From an uncultured Bacteroidales bacterium (GTDB lineage: Bacteria; Bacteroidota; Bacteroidia; Bacteroidales; Bacteroidaceae): 51,462 bases of DNA. The first letter of the stretch is position 1, and every line of letters begins with the position of its first letter. The stretch lies in contig CACWTU010000016.1 of NCBI GenBank assembly GCA_902763885.1, positions 1 to 51,462 on the forward strand, read 5' to 3'. The position numbers and the translations under genes were made by a program. This document shows positions 8,238 to 17,789 of this stretch, piece after piece. Under the pieces are notes generated by a model that did not search any database, was not told the DNA's origin, and saw nothing but the letters and a program-made list of their open reading frames with translations.

Positions 8238-8259
8238 TGATGCGTCGCTAAACGCATCA
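8238..8259. other. Perfect 8-bp hairpin with 6-nt loop
   Basis: TGATGCGT (8238-8245) pairs with ACGCATCA (8252-8259). No T-run follows, so it is not a standard intrinsic terminator. It may be a terminator relic or a protein-binding palindrome. Confidence 0.4.
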
Positions 8260-8576
8260 CTAGTATTCTATCATCAAAAAGCTGAACCCTGTTTGCCGAT
8301 AACTTTTTTTTGCTATTTATTACATGTTATTACACACATTTAAATAAATTTGTAAAACCAACACGTTCAATATTGTCGAATTCTAATAGATATGTACACT
8401 TTTGGCAACATATGTTCGTAGCTGGGGACACAAGATTGAATTTGGGAAGATGTTTCTTTAGTTTGATTGTGTTAAAAATCAGATGCAAGAAAAAACTTAG
8501 TGTCCTGTTATATGAATTAAAAGAATGAGAATAATAATCTTCTAGTTCAAGCCAAACGATAAAAGTATGTAATGTA

Positions 8577-11500
8577 ATGAAGATACAAAGGAAAATACAA
8601 GAGTTTTGGAATTCTATGTTTGAAACACCATCAGATGAGTGTGGAAATCTTTTAGGTTACTCATATTATGCATTTATCAGCTATACTGAAAAAGATGAGA
8701 AATGGGCAGAATGGTTGCAATGGGAACTAGAACATTATTGTATCCCCACAAAAGTAAGAAGTGAATACAAAGAGTTGCCGGCTAGAATAAGACCTGTTTT
8801 TTTTTACAAAAACGATTTGGCAGGGGCGCATCTAAGTGGAGCAATTAAGAAAGAATTGGAACAATCAAAATACTTGATTGTTGTTTGTTCTCAAGCGAGT
8901 GCAAATAAAGAATGGGTTAATGATGAAGTTCATATATTTAAAGAAGAATTAGGTCGTGGGGATAAAATAATTCCTTTTGTAGTTGATGGCGAGATAAATA
9001 CGGATAATATTGAACAAGAATGTCTTCCTCGACCGATTAGAAATTTGCCTAGGGAAAAACAATTACGTTGCATAGATGTACGTGACTATGGGAAGAACAA
9101 AGCACTCGTCAATATTGTATCTACTTTATTAGATATTCGTTTCGATATTTTATGGAATCGATTTAAACGTGAGCAACATCAACGTTTTGCTATTCGTTGT
9201 GCAGTATTTGCATTGTTAACTGTCGTGTTGTTTGGTTGCTTGGACTATTTTTTACATACAAAATATGATTTTTTTATTGATATAGCTGACTGTTATGGCA
9301 TGCCTACCGGAATTATGCAGATTAACAAAGATGAGGCTAAAGGTCATTATAGGCTATACCGTTTTGAAAAGCGAAGAGGATTGTTGCGTCGAGTAGTCTA
9401 TGTTGACTGCGATGGGAATCCTCAGAATCACACAAATTCGGAATTGGCAGATCGTCCATGTATTCAAGAACTGTTATATAACAATGGTGAACTTGCAGTA
9501 ATAAATTGTAAAGATGCAACAAATAAAACTTTGTATATAATGCATCTTTCTAAAGATAAACTAGCCGCAGACCTAAAGGATGAAGATGAGAATCTATCTG
9601 CCAACTTTATTTATTCATCAACATCTGTTGACCAGGGAAAATCTCTCTTTCAACAAACAACCTTTTTAGATCAATTTCTTAAAACGCCGTCTAAAATAGG
9701 ACGATATATTTATGAGAGAGATGATGAAGGGTATATAACAAAAAAAATATATGCTAGACATAGTGCAGATAATGATATTGGTATGGATGCGAATGGCATA
9801 TCTGGTTTTGAATATGAGAGAGATTCTCTTCATCGAGTGACAAGAATTCGTTTTTTGGACAACCATTATGAATATAAAAGTAACAACCTAGGTGTGGCTG
9901 GAAAAAAATACGAATATGATATATACGGAAATCTGACTGTTGCTGAGTATGTGGATAAAGGCGGGAATCTTAAATACAATGAACACCATTGGGCTAAAGC
10001 TATAGACAAATATGATGCTAAAGGTTATTGCATAGAAGAACGTTTGTTTGGAACAGATGGAGAACCATGTTTCTCTGCTTATGGATATCATAAAATGGTA
10101 GTTTCTACAAATGGAAATAAGGAATCTTTTTTTTTCTATGATATCCATAATAATCCTTCTTATACATTGCCACTTGGAGAAGAACCGGGAGGCTACTCTG
10201 TACGGACAAATATTAGGAATAAGAAGGGACAAATAGTCGAAATGCAATTCATGGACTCACAGGGTAAGCCTTGCTATAATCAAAACCATCAGGCTATTAT
10301 AAAAGTTGAATATGATGATAACGGATTGGTTACAGATATACGTAACTATGATACGGAAAACCGTCCTTGCTCTAATAATAATGGTTTTTTTCATCAGAAA
10401 ATGTCATATAATCAAAAAGGTAATTTGACTGAAACATGTATTTATAATAACAGCGAGAGACCTGTTCAGAATATTATAGGTATCCATAAAATACAAAATA
10501 AATATGACAGTTCGGGGTATAGAATTGTAGAATCTCATGCTTACAATCAAGAAAATATGCCTATGAATTGTTATTTGTTTAATGGTGCCGCATGGGTGAA
10601 ATTTGGATATCATGGAAGTTCTAACTGGGTATCCGATTTATCATTTTATGGAGTTGACAATGAACCGATTGAAACCGTTACAGGTGCAAGAGTTAGTTTC
10701 GAAAGAGATTTAGATGGGCAAGTCAGAGTATGCAAGTATTATAATTATTGCAATGGTAATTATGAACTATATTCTAATTATAATCATTGTGCTATTATGG
10801 AGATTGAATATAATGAAATGGGAATGATGATTAATCGCTGTTTCTATGATGAAAATAAAAACCCGACATTACAATCTGGAGTGTTTCAAATAAGCTTGTC
10901 TTATACAAAAACGGGCCAAGTAGAGAAAATATGTCTATATGATACGTTACATGTTTTATATCTTGGTCCAGAAGGTTGGGCCATGCAAAAGTTCAATTAC
11001 AAAAATGGTGTCATAAGCTCAAACTCTTATTATGGAGAAGGAGGAGATGATGATAGTATTGAAATTATGGGTGTGTTTAGATACCAATATGAGATTGATG
11101 AATGTGGATATGTTCTTTCTCAAAGTGCTTTTAACAAAGTAATGAGACCAACAATTAACTTGCAAATTGGTGCACATAAAGTAGTTAATATTTATGATGA
11201 AAATAGACGGAATATAGGAAGAGATTATTATGATGCTGTAAATTTGAAACCTTTTGTTCGCATTAGACTTAAGTTGAATCAAAGAGGTTTGCAAACTGAA
11301 CAAACTGCATATAATACCCAAAATGAACTTGTCGAATCTCCACTTAACATGGGAGTCGCGAAGATTCAGTCAAGATATGATAATCAAGATAGGGTTATTT
11401 ATATGTGTGCTACCGACAAAAATGGAGAGAAAATGAATACTGTTGATGGCTTTGCGGAATGTATTTTCTCTTATGATAATGATATATATGAAACTGTTTA

Positions 11501-11861
11501 TTTAGATTCAAACCGAAATGTTGTAAATAACAATAGTTTGAATGATCCCTTTGGATATATGTTATTATATATTACTGAAACAGGTCAACGCTTGTTTCGT
11601 AAGACTATAAAGTTATCATATGATAATGAGAAGGAGACTGTTCGTGAAGCATACAGTTTCGATAAACAGAACGAAAAAATCCATATGGCTATTCAACTGG
11701 ATGACTGGCAAGTTCAAGTCTATGATGTCTCAAACAATAAGCAGATTAACTTCTATTCATTTGAAGATGAGTACGATGAATATGTTCATATTGTTGATAG
11801 TATACAAAACGATATTGAGATGAAATATGGGAAGCCTAAGCTTTATAAATATGTTGAATAA
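8577..11861 (+). CDS. TIR domain - transmembrane - long YD/GN-repeat protein
   Basis: This is a 1094-residue protein. A TIR domain lies at about residues 29-140: 'YYAFISYTEKDEKWAEW', 'LIVVCSQASANKEWVNDE'. W113 and E117 form the WxxxE motif that carries the catalytic Glu in many bacterial TIR NADases. A membrane helix follows at about 205-225. From about residue 370 to 1010, roughly 40-50-residue repeats each contain an aromatic-Asp-x-x-Gly/Asn turn ('YDIYGNL', 'YDAKGYC', 'YDENRRN') and a following D-x-x-x-x-P segment, similar to RHS-type repeats. I infer a membrane-tethered TIR enzyme with a large repeat ectodomain acting as sensor. A 29-codon frame overlaps its end. Confidence 0.85.
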   Translation: MKIQRKIQEFWNSMFETPSDECGNLLGYSYYAFISYTEKDEKWAEWLQWELEHYCIPTKVRSEYKELPARIRPVFFYKNDLAGAHLSGAIKKELEQSKYLIVVCSQASANKEWVNDEVHIFKEELGRGDKIIPFVVDGEINTDNIEQECLPRPIRNLPREKQLRCIDVRDYGKNKALVNIVSTLLDIRFDILWNRFKREQHQRFAIRCAVFALLTVVLFGCLDYFLHTKYDFFIDIADCYGMPTGIMQINKDEAKGHYRLYRFEKRRGLLRRVVYVDCDGNPQNHTNSELADRPCIQELLYNNGELAVINCKDATNKTLYIMHLSKDKLAADLKDEDENLSANFIYSSTSVDQGKSLFQQTTFLDQFLKTPSKIGRYIYERDDEGYITKKIYARHSADNDIGMDANGISGFEYERDSLHRVTRIRFLDNHYEYKSNNLGVAGKKYEYDIYGNLTVAEYVDKGGNLKYNEHHWAKAIDKYDAKGYCIEERLFGTDGEPCFSAYGYHKMVVSTNGNKESFFFYDIHNNPSYTLPLGEEPGGYSVRTNIRNKKGQIVEMQFMDSQGKPCYNQNHQAIIKVEYDDNGLVTDIRNYDTENRPCSNNNGFFHQKMSYNQKGNLTETCIYNNSERPVQNIIGIHKIQNKYDSSGYRIVESHAYNQENMPMNCYLFNGAAWVKFGYHGSSNWVSDLSFYGVDNEPIETVTGARVSFERDLDGQVRVCKYYNYCNGNYELYSNYNHCAIMEIEYNEMGMMINRCFYDENKNPTLQSGVFQISLSYTKTGQVEKICLYDTLHVLYLGPEGWAMQKFNYKNGVISSNSYYGEGGDDDSIEIMGVFRYQYEIDECGYVLSQSAFNKVMRPTINLQIGAHKVVNIYDENRRNIGRDYYDAVNLKPFVRIRLKLNQRGLQTEQTAYNTQNELVESPLNMGVAKIQSRYDNQDRVIYMCATDKNGEKMNTVDGFAECIFSYDNDIYETVYLDSNRNVVNNNSLNDPFGYMLLYITETGQRLFRKTIKLSYDNEKETVREAYSFDKQNEKIHMAIQLDDWQVQVYDVSNNKQINFYSFEDEYDEYVHIVDSIQNDIEMKYGKPKLYKYVE

Positions 11862-11940
11862 AAAACTTTTGTGGATGACTACAACCATCATCGTAGGCAT
11901 CATTGTATCAACCATATGGTTTCCGGTAATATATACCTGA
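11851..11940 (+). CDS. Tiny membrane peptide ORF, 29 aa
   Basis: An ATG at 11851, inside the last codons of the TIR-repeat gene, opens 29 codons, mostly one hydrophobic helix ('MTTTIIVGIIVSTIWFPVIY') after a short basic start (MLNKK). The start-stop overlap suggests translational coupling. No family is recognised; the frame is very short. Confidence 0.35.
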   Translation: MLNKKLLWMTTTIIVGIIVSTIWFPVIYT

Positions 11941-12001
11941 AAGAGGTAGCCTAATTAACTAATAACAAACAGGTAATTGTTTAAAAACGAGATTATTAAA
12001 T

Positions 12002-13525
12002 ATGAATATTAAACTATTTGCATCAAGAACAGATAAAGGTAAAGAATTGGCAAGTCTTTTGTCTGAAAGACTGCCTATGATTATTCATGCACTGGTGTCG
12101 AGTGAACCGGTTGATATTGAAGTTATTTATCCTGGTGATTTCAGATTTGGTCAACTGTTTTTCTTTTCATATGAAAGAAAAGCAGACCTTGTCATCTATG
12201 ATGCCTCAATTGAAGATGATGGCGGAGAAATAAAAATAGGAGAGAATTATGCATGTGCTCCTCATGCTCCGTATATGAATGATAATGTGTTGGTCGTTAG
12301 TAGAACTGTTTTGCCATTAAACTTTATTCCTCACACAACTAATGTTCTGCCTTTTGGAGAAGATTATATGTATGACGGGAGTCTGAAATATATTCGTTCT
12401 TATGACAATAATGATATAGTATTATGGGTAATAGAGCAAATAAAAAAGAGATATAAAGAGGGAAATCTCTTGAGGAAAAACAAAAAGAATGACTCATTGA
12501 CTCGAGATCCAGTAAAAAAAGATCCCAATCTTTTTATTCATGACGGAAGGAAAGTTGCATTTGTCAGTTATCGGAGTTATTATAATGAACCCCACAAATG
12601 CGGTCAATGTTCAGTCCAAGATTTAGAACGTATAATACTTGATTATCATAAAAAGATTAATCCTAACGAAGAGTGGCGAGTGCTATTTTATCCCCCTGGT
12701 TCTTTGTCCCAAGATTGTCCAACTGAAGATTTGAGATGGTCGTTAATGTGTTATGTGCAGAATGTATTTATACATGTTGATGAAGTTTGGATTTTCAATA
12801 GTGATAAAGAAGACGTATGTTCATACTGGGATTCATGGTTTACACAAGGTGAGTTTATATCATTAATGATTATAAATCAAGGGCTTAATGATTGTATGCC
12901 TAAGGTGTATATGTTTAATCCACATGATGGATTATTCAAGGAAATAAAAGATTTTCCTCATCTTTCAGATGAAGCTAGAACAGAATTGGGGGCAATTACT
13001 GCAAATTCAGATAATTTGTGGGGAGATAGGGCTGCTATGAAAAAGTTGATTTGGACTTTTGAGCATAAGTCAGAATTGTCGTTTTTAAAACGTGCCAAGT
13101 TAAAAGTTAATGGTTATTTGAATAAAAAAATATTGAAGGTGGCATCCTATTCCGAGATGGAAAAGTTGCATGCGTATAAATCCTCGTTTCTGACAAGTCG
13201 CGTTTTCTCCTGTAAAAAATGTTCAAAGAAAGGGATCTGTATGGATGATTTAAAAAATGATTCTTTTATACATGATTTCATTCATATCGGTGATGAATCA
13301 GAGCCCCAGGCAAGTCATAATAGAGAAAACGGGATTTTTGTCGTAAAGAAAGAGGATTTTTCAAAATGTATAGAACAGGGATATGTACAATGTCCTAACT
13401 GTCACTCTATAATCAAGATTAAACATGCTCCAGAACAATCTTTTTTCTTATGGCAAAGATACATACCCGATAATCCGTACGGTGATGCATTGATAGAAAA
13501 GGTTGAGGCATATAATGTGATTTAA
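12002..13525 (+). CDS. Unknown protein with a TIR-like middle and C-terminal zinc ribbon
   Basis: This is a 507-residue soluble protein not matched to a named family. Residues 1-120 look alpha/beta ('KADLVIYDAS'). Residues 184-292 resemble a TIR fold: 'KVAFVSYRSYY' as the first strand, 'VDEVWIFNSDKED' as the strand-loop, and 'YWDSWFTQGE' at the place of the WxxxE helix, though spacing there is WxxxxE from W279. The C-terminus has C404-x2-C407 and C464-x2-C467 pairs, plus C413, which suggests a zinc ribbon. It lies between two TIR genes on the same strand, so I infer an additional effector or adaptor. The TIR reading is tentative. Confidence 0.5.
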   Translation: MNIKLFASRTDKGKELASLLSERLPMIIHALVSSEPVDIEVIYPGDFRFGQLFFFSYERKADLVIYDASIEDDGGEIKIGENYACAPHAPYMNDNVLVVSRTVLPLNFIPHTTNVLPFGEDYMYDGSLKYIRSYDNNDIVLWVIEQIKKRYKEGNLLRKNKKNDSLTRDPVKKDPNLFIHDGRKVAFVSYRSYYNEPHKCGQCSVQDLERIILDYHKKINPNEEWRVLFYPPGSLSQDCPTEDLRWSLMCYVQNVFIHVDEVWIFNSDKEDVCSYWDSWFTQGEFISLMIINQGLNDCMPKVYMFNPHDGLFKEIKDFPHLSDEARTELGAITANSDNLWGDRAAMKKLIWTFEHKSELSFLKRAKLKVNGYLNKKILKVASYSEMEKLHAYKSSFLTSRVFSCKKCSKKGICMDDLKNDSFIHDFIHIGDESEPQASHNRENGIFVVKKEDFSKCIEQGYVQCPNCHSIIKIKHAPEQSFFLWQRYIPDNPYGDALIEKVEAYNVI

Positions 13526-13801
13526 ATAATTGATTTAAGGTTTTAGAAGCCGGTTATTGTGTGGAATCTCAGATGTGATAGGATTAAAGGACTAACGTAT
13601 TACTTTACAAACGAGATGCTTACTAAGGAATGTCCGGACAGAGTCGTGCACTAATCTCTGCTATTTGAACTAAAAAACAGCCTATGAGGCTGGGAAGTGC
13701 TATGAAATGTGTAACTTTTACAAGTCAACGTGGAAGAATACAAAGAATAGTCACTGCTTCGATTCAACTTAGAACAATAAACGGCAAATCCCTAAATAGC
13801 T
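13526..13801. promoter_or_regulatory. 276-bp spacer with two palindromes
   Basis: No gene is visible. It contains the perfect 10-bp palindrome TGTCCGGACA (13631-13640) and the hairpin CAGCCT-atg-AGGCTG (13678-13692). Neither is followed by a T-run. They could be operator sites for the downstream TPR-TIR gene pair. Confidence 0.35.
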
Positions 13802-16513
13802 ATGAATTACTATAAGTCTGCTCTAACTATATTGATTACAATATTGAGCCTGTCTTTGTACGGACAGACTCAGAAGGCGATTGTAAAGACAAGAGGCCGC
13901 ATGGTCAATGGAGAGCTTGTTCCGGGGGAAGGACTTAAAGATGCCACTGTAGATATTCAGGATGGCAATACCTACCTTGTCCAGAATGAAGATGGCTCGT
14001 TCTCTTTTCCTGTACAATCACAGTCTTTTGCGATAAAGTCTGTTCGTAAAAAAGACTACCAGTTAATTGATCCGGATATTCTAAAAAGGCTTCATCACTA
14101 TTCCAGTAATCCGCTCTACATAGTGATGGAAAAACCGGAGCAGCAAATGCAGGACCTTTTGGAATCTGAGCGCGACATCCGTCGTACCTTGCGGATTGAG
14201 ATACAAAAGCGGGAAGAAGAGTTGGATTCACTTAAAGAAGTGCACAAAATAACTATAGAAGAATACCAAAACGCATTACAGAAACTGTATGCCACTCAAA
14301 AGGATAATGAAAAACTAATTTCTGATATGGTCAGAGAGTATGCCATGATAGACTATGATCAGATGACAGATTTGAATCGGCGTATTCATTACGCGATTTC
14401 AAATGGAAGATTGGCCGAAGCTGATTCGTTGATTCATACCAAAGGCAGCATAAAGAGCCGCATCGAAAAGGTCAAGCATGAAGAGCAGATTTTGAAAGAA
14501 AGAGAAATCGAGATAGAGAATGCAAAAAGAGAACATGATGATGCAAAGGTCGGTATGATAAAAGAAAAGGAGGAAATTGAAGATTTTTGCATAACGCTTA
14601 ACAAGTTATTTATGCTTAAACTTAATATTGATTCTGCCGCATATTATATTGAGCAATTATTAAATCTAGATTCAACCGATGTATATTATATTGCCAAAGT
14701 AGCATCTTTCTATCATGGCATCTTCAATTTTGAGAAAGCAGAGAGTTATTATTTAAGGGCAATGCATATCTGTCAACAATCATTTGATGATTATGCATAT
14801 GAGATATGTTCATTTAATGTCAGTTTGGCAAATATTTACCAACACTACGAGGATTACAAAAAGGCGGAATTATTATTAAAAGAAAACATTGAAATAGTTA
14901 AACGCGCAGGAGGCAAGATTAGGTCAAAAATTGATGAAGAGAGAGATATCGATGAATTTACAAATCAAATTAGTCTTGCAGGATTATATACGACAATGAA
15001 ACAATATCCAAAAGCGGATTCTTTATTTATGAATATTATAAAGTTGTTGCAAAATGGTTATTATAAGTATGATGAAAATAAAATACTATCTTGTACAGCT
15101 TACATCTATAACATATTAGGAATAAATTACTTTTATGAAAATGAGTTTGAAAAGAGTGATAGTTTATTCTCGGAATCGATTATCATCGACCGCAGATTGA
15201 TTCTAAGGGATTCATGTTACTATGACCACCTTGGAACTGATCTATTTCTATTTGCTTTTTATAAAATAGGTAAAGGTTACTATAAAGAAAGTGAACCATT
15301 ATTGTTAGAAGCGTTGGATGCTATCAATAACTCTTCAAGAGAAGACAAAGAAATAGTTATCGCTCAAATCCATTCTAGTTTAGGAAAAGTTTGCAAGTAT
15401 ACAGGAAGGCCTTTTGAAAGCGAGATATGGTATAAAGAAGCCTTGACAGTACTTCGACAATATGCCCAGGCTATTCCAGAAGAATACAACAAAATTTTGA
15501 GTACCCCAGTCGAAGAATTTGCCGGTCTTTATAAAGATATGGGGCGTATTGATGAGAGTGAGACTCTTTATGAGGAAGCACTTAAAATTTACCGTTATTT
15601 GACACTCAGAGTTTCGAAAGGTTATATTCAATCAGTTGCATCCATAGAAAATGAATTAGGTAAAATAAAAGTATTACGAAAGCAATATGATGAAGCAGAT
15701 TCTCTGTTTAATGGGGCACTAAAAAAATTTGAACGATTGGCTAAAGATGACCAAACATACGATGCTTGTGTCATTCAGATTTTGGAGAATATATGTTCAC
15801 TATATTTTACAATAGGAGATGCGCTATATAAGGCTCACAATTTTTCAGAATCTGAAACATGGTTTTTAAAAATCTTGGAGATACAATCTGAGTTGTTTTC
15901 AAAGAATCCAGATTTTTACGAAATCAGTCTAACTTCGGTTTTGGAATATATGGGTGATTTCTATTGGGATGCACTACGTTTCCAAGAGGCAGAAGCCATG
16001 TATGACAGATGTCTGGAATTTTCAAAAAAATATGCAGAGAAGGATTCGGGTCATCAACTTAACTATACCAACTTTGTATACAAATTAAGCCAATTGTATC
16101 CCAAGATCAACAATTATAATGCCGCCTATAAGGTTGGCAACGAATGGCTTCCTCTCATAAAAAAACAATCAGAAGATTATCCTGATCTAATGCTTAAAGA
16201 TTATGTTGAAAGTCTTGGCAATCAGTCTTTTTACGCCATTTTTCAGACTAAGTACGCAGAAGCAGAGCAATTAGCTCGTGACGGGTTGGAAATAGATTCA
16301 ACTTTTCATTGGATAGCTGCCAATCTGGCATCTTCTCTTCTTTTCCAAGGCAAGTACAAGGATGCAAAAAAAATCTATCTTAAATACAAAGATGAGTTAA
16401 AGGATACATTTTTAGAAGATCTCAGCCAGTTTGATAAGGCCGGAGTTATTCCCAAAAAGAGAAAGAAAGATGTAGAAATAATAAAGAAACTTCTCACACA
16501 AGAAGACAATTGA
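13802..16513 (+). CDS. Exported coiled-coil/TPR protein, partner of TIR gene
   Basis: This is a 903-residue protein with an N-terminal signal or anchor ('SALTILITILSLSLYGQ'). A carboxypeptidase-regulatory-like beta domain follows (about 25-115, with 'RGRMVNGELVPGEGLKDATV' and 'SSNPLYIVME'), then a coiled coil (about 115-250) and TPR-like helix pairs to the end, with repeated 'A(D/E)SLF/YxxAL' patterns. From memory, the opening 'PLYxVMExPEQQMQD' and coiled-coil layout recur in Bacteroidales proteins encoded just upstream of TIR-TM proteins, as here (1-bp gap). I infer a periplasm-facing sensor or scaffold for the TIR protein. Its function is not established here. Confidence 0.75.
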   Translation: MNYYKSALTILITILSLSLYGQTQKAIVKTRGRMVNGELVPGEGLKDATVDIQDGNTYLVQNEDGSFSFPVQSQSFAIKSVRKKDYQLIDPDILKRLHHYSSNPLYIVMEKPEQQMQDLLESERDIRRTLRIEIQKREEELDSLKEVHKITIEEYQNALQKLYATQKDNEKLISDMVREYAMIDYDQMTDLNRRIHYAISNGRLAEADSLIHTKGSIKSRIEKVKHEEQILKEREIEIENAKREHDDAKVGMIKEKEEIEDFCITLNKLFMLKLNIDSAAYYIEQLLNLDSTDVYYIAKVASFYHGIFNFEKAESYYLRAMHICQQSFDDYAYEICSFNVSLANIYQHYEDYKKAELLLKENIEIVKRAGGKIRSKIDEERDIDEFTNQISLAGLYTTMKQYPKADSLFMNIIKLLQNGYYKYDENKILSCTAYIYNILGINYFYENEFEKSDSLFSESIIIDRRLILRDSCYYDHLGTDLFLFAFYKIGKGYYKESEPLLLEALDAINNSSREDKEIVIAQIHSSLGKVCKYTGRPFESEIWYKEALTVLRQYAQAIPEEYNKILSTPVEEFAGLYKDMGRIDESETLYEEALKIYRYLTLRVSKGYIQSVASIENELGKIKVLRKQYDEADSLFNGALKKFERLAKDDQTYDACVIQILENICSLYFTIGDALYKAHNFSESETWFLKILEIQSELFSKNPDFYEISLTSVLEYMGDFYWDALRFQEAEAMYDRCLEFSKKYAEKDSGHQLNYTNFVYKLSQLYPKINNYNAAYKVGNEWLPLIKKQSEDYPDLMLKDYVESLGNQSFYAIFQTKYAEAEQLARDGLEIDSTFHWIAANLASSLLFQGKYKDAKKIYLKYKDELKDTFLEDLSQFDKAGVIPKKRKKDVEIIKKLLTQEDN

Positions 16514-16514
16514 T

Positions 16515-17699
16515 ATGGAACAAAAAGAATACAGATTCTTTGCGTTCATCAGCTATAAGTCTGATGACCTGAAAGATGCTTGGAGACTCAAGAAGAAACT
16601 TGACAGTTACAAGCTACCTACACTATTATGCAAACAATTTAAAAAGGAAAAAAAACCAACTTATGAGGTCTTCCTTGATAAAACCAATATTCAGCCGGGC
16701 AATCTTACGAACGAGTTGAGGGAGAAGCTGGACAGATCACATTATCTTATTGTGGTTTGCTCTCCCCGTTCCGCTCAGTCGGAGTATGTAAAGGCGGAGA
16801 TTGACTGGTTTACTCGCAACGGAAGAGAAAACCAGGTATTCCTCTTCATTATAGAAAGCAATCCCAGTAATATAGAGGCAAGTTTTAATCCAGCCATCAA
16901 AGAGGTCCAAGAAAGATGGGCTGAGCATGACTGTGAAAAAAAGGAGATACTGGGTGTTAACATTAAGGAAAAGGGGGTGGACAAGATGTCGTTCTTATAT
17001 AGGTGGCCGATAATCGGCTCAATCCTACAGCGGGAACGAGCTTATATGCAACTGATTTCAGGTCTTCTAAATTTAGAGTTTAAACAACTTTGGTCATATC
17101 AAAAGATAAGATTTGCCGAAAAAGTCATTACATGGACGGTTGGAGTGATATTGTCTTTTAGCGCAATTGCATATACCTGGTGGGTAAATCAACCAGTAGA
17201 AATTGCCGTGAAATTAAATGAAGCAACCGTTCAAAACTCAATGTTACCTCCACTGAAAAATGCTGTAGTGAACATTATGTTTGACAACAAGACAGAAACG
17301 AATACCATTAGCTCAATAGAATCAAAAGCAGTATTTACAAATATTCCGCATAGTTTTTTGAATAAAGAAGTACATGTAAAAGTAAGATGCCAGAACTATC
17401 TGGATTTGGACACATCACTTGTGTTGACAAAGTTTTTTGTTCTTAACATTAATCGTAATCCATCTGTCTTTGGCAATATACATTTCCGTTTATATAACTC
17501 AAGTGTGGAAAAAGTTGTAACAGATGCTGAAGTTGAAATTGCGGGATACAAAACCGTTTCTGACGATAAGGGAATTGTGGATTTATTTATCCCTTTAGAG
17601 CAACAACGACCTTCATATCACATCGTAACAACAATCCCGTTGTATAATGACAAGATAGTCATGCCCTGCAGCTCAGATGTTGTTGTATTGACATATTAA
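16515..17699 (+). CDS. TIR domain - transmembrane protein
   Basis: This is a 394-residue protein. The TIR domain spans about residues 6-115: 'RFFAFISYKSDD', 'LIVVCSPRSAQSEYVKAE'. The WxxxE motif is altered to YxxxE, but E95 is kept, so NADase chemistry remains possible. A membrane helix lies at about 203-225, followed by a beta-rich extracytoplasmic region (about 230-394) that looks like two Ig- or carboxypeptidase-regulatory-like folds ('DAEVEIAGYKTVSDDKGIVD'). Together with the TPR gene 1 bp upstream it probably forms a membrane sensor-effector pair. Activity is inferred only. Confidence 0.85.
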   Translation: MEQKEYRFFAFISYKSDDLKDAWRLKKKLDSYKLPTLLCKQFKKEKKPTYEVFLDKTNIQPGNLTNELREKLDRSHYLIVVCSPRSAQSEYVKAEIDWFTRNGRENQVFLFIIESNPSNIEASFNPAIKEVQERWAEHDCEKKEILGVNIKEKGVDKMSFLYRWPIIGSILQRERAYMQLISGLLNLEFKQLWSYQKIRFAEKVITWTVGVILSFSAIAYTWWVNQPVEIAVKLNEATVQNSMLPPLKNAVVNIMFDNKTETNTISSIESKAVFTNIPHSFLNKEVHVKVRCQNYLDLDTSLVLTKFFVLNINRNPSVFGNIHFRLYNSSVEKVVTDAEVEIAGYKTVSDDKGIVDLFIPLEQQRPSYHIVTTIPLYNDKIVMPCSSDVVVLTY

Positions 17700-17789
17700 A
17701 CAGATAAAGAGGATACGAGGTGGATGATTGCGGCCTGACTAACATTTTGGGTTTTAACGAGTTGAAGCAATAGTTTATATAACTGGTAT

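Larger units (their letters stand above)
7553..8576. other. Low-coding AT-rich junction between core and accessory island
   Basis: About 1 kb lacks a convincing full gene. Base composition drops from the balanced core to strongly AT-rich here. It holds two short plus-strand frames (7740-7904 and 8016-8207) that may be gene remnants, and one perfect hairpin (8238-8259). No integrase, tRNA or insertion-sequence end was seen, and I found no obvious target-site repeat. Confidence 0.5.

Noticed and set aside
8310-8528. 72-codon plus-strand frame before the TIR-repeat gene
   Set aside because: AT-driven composition, no protein-like pattern, no promoter or ribosome site; likely a chance frame.
7553-8576. 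Search for a tRNA or attachment site at the island's left edge
   Set aside because: No cloverleaf-like segment and no direct repeat shared with the right edge could be found by eye.
13678-13692. CAGCCT-atg-AGGCTG hairpin as a terminator
   Set aside because: Short stem and no following T-run; kept only as a possible operator.
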